Origin: Zygnema cylindricum
Lineage: Eukaryota; Streptophyta; Zygnematophyceae; Zygnematales; Zygnemataceae
Direction of reading: 5' to 3'
DNA: 19,527 nt
Assembly (NCBI GenBank): GCA_037447655.1
Contig: JBBHKE010002713.1
Coordinates: forward strand, 141,054-160,580
Shown: positions 18,957 through 19,527 of the stretch, in pieces
Position numbering within the stretch: the stretch's first letter is position 1
Layout: every line of letters begins with the position of its first letter
The notes under the pieces: model-generated
Databases searched by the model: none
What the model was told of the DNA's origin: nothing
What the model saw: the letters and a program-made list of their open reading frames with translations, nothing else
Program-made: the position numbers and the translations under genes

Positions 18957-19310
18957 GGGTGCGTCTTTGTGTACCAAAGTAAGGGTTTTTTTATATCGTC
19001 TTCTTGTAAAAGTTAGAGCCGTACCGCGTAAGTTTCAACCGTACAAAACAATATAAAAAAAACAAAAGTACATTTTGCGTCATCATCGAATTTGAAATGT
19101 ATTACATGTTGTCGTCTTGTGTTCTTCGACCCAAGGCCACGCCAAGAATCGTTTCTTTAAAATACAGAGCCGATGTGTTTTAAAACAAAGTATTTTTCAG
19201 AAACAAATAGGAACACATATTCGCACGTGTAAATTTTTTTGCAAAGATTTCAAACGAATTCAAGCCAGGGCGAAAGGTAAACTATTCGTTATGTTTTGTC
19301 CGTTTGCGTC
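18957..19310. repeat. TIR unit 4, left part, truncated
   Basis: Starts GGGTGCGTCTTTGTGTACC and follows the unit through GTACCGCGTAAGTTTCAACCGTAC, the ATGTGTTTTAAAAC hairpin arm and GGAACACATATTCGCACGTG. Similarity is lost near 19310. Confidence 0.78.
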
Positions 19311-19527
19311 TGTTGTTTTTGAAATGTTAGTTTCGTACTTATGCCACATTTTGTGCGCACGCGACGGTTCGTGCGTAGATTATTACCGGAAATATTGTGA
19401 TGGTACAAATGGAGGTTCGACTGGATTTGTGGATTGGGGGAGTAATTGTACAATTGAAGTTAAAGGATTGTATTTTGATAATGTGGTATCAAGTGGACCG
19501 TACGTATGTGATGTCGGTTCATGACGT
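19311..19527 (+). repeat. Segment related to element A 3' internal region
   Basis: GTTGTTTTTGAAATGTTAGTTTCG, TTTTGTGCG, GGTTCGTG, GGAGGTT and GATTGGGGGAGTAAT occur here in the same order and spacing as at about 6915-7050 in element A. It is unclear whether this is a truncated relative or a host repeat captured by element A. The window ends inside it. Confidence 0.65.

Overview
The window is eukaryotic, repeat-rich DNA with no intact host gene that I can recognise. It consists mostly of Ty1/copia LTR retrotransposons, a head-to-tail array of TIR-bounded repeats, and short tandem repeats. The organism cannot be named from this sequence. A plant, alga or other eukaryote with DNA methylation is plausible: CpG palindromes kept in one LTR have CpG-to-CpA changes in its partner. 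The copia primer sites match the anticodon arm of initiator Met-tRNA (half-tRNA priming), not the tRNA 3' end used by most seed-plant copia elements.

Layout. 1-1250: GC-rich, low-complexity DNA with a pyrimidine-rich half followed by a purine-rich half, a TGACG cluster and a 32-bp minisatellite; no recognised gene. 1251-4015: AT-rich DNA with a foldback and a 4 x 52-bp minisatellite. 4016-4184: long (CA)n tract. 4185-8245: element A, a 4.06-kb non-autonomous copia-like element with two ~1-kb LTRs, a primer binding site, a polypurine tract and a gag region only (TR-GAG type). 8417-16643: one TIR repeat unit split by element B. Element B (8563-16076) is a 7.5-kb copia element with recognisable but broken gag, protease, integrase, reverse transcriptase and RNase H. 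Its RNase H region is itself interrupted by an inverted solo LTR of a related family (13447-14633) with a perfect 5-bp target duplication. 16702-19310: three more TIR units (772 bp where intact). One of them carries a ~0.7-kb insert rich in CGACAN-type repeats. 19311-19527: sequence related to the 3' internal part of element A.

The order of events can be read from the nesting. TIR units formed an array; element B entered unit 1; the related element (now a solo LTR) entered element B. Element A lies 170 bp left of unit 1. No coding region is intact, so nothing here should move by itself. Element A would in any case need enzymes from an autonomous relative.

Three points seem most worth following. 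Element A is a gag-only LTR element whose gag start lies inside the LTR, with an acidic-then-basic extension after the zinc knuckle. All three LTRs of the element B group carry an antisense tRNA-like Pol III unit (A-box-like, B-box-like and TTTT). The TIR units share a TTA between neighbours, which suggests PIF/Harbinger-like relatives.
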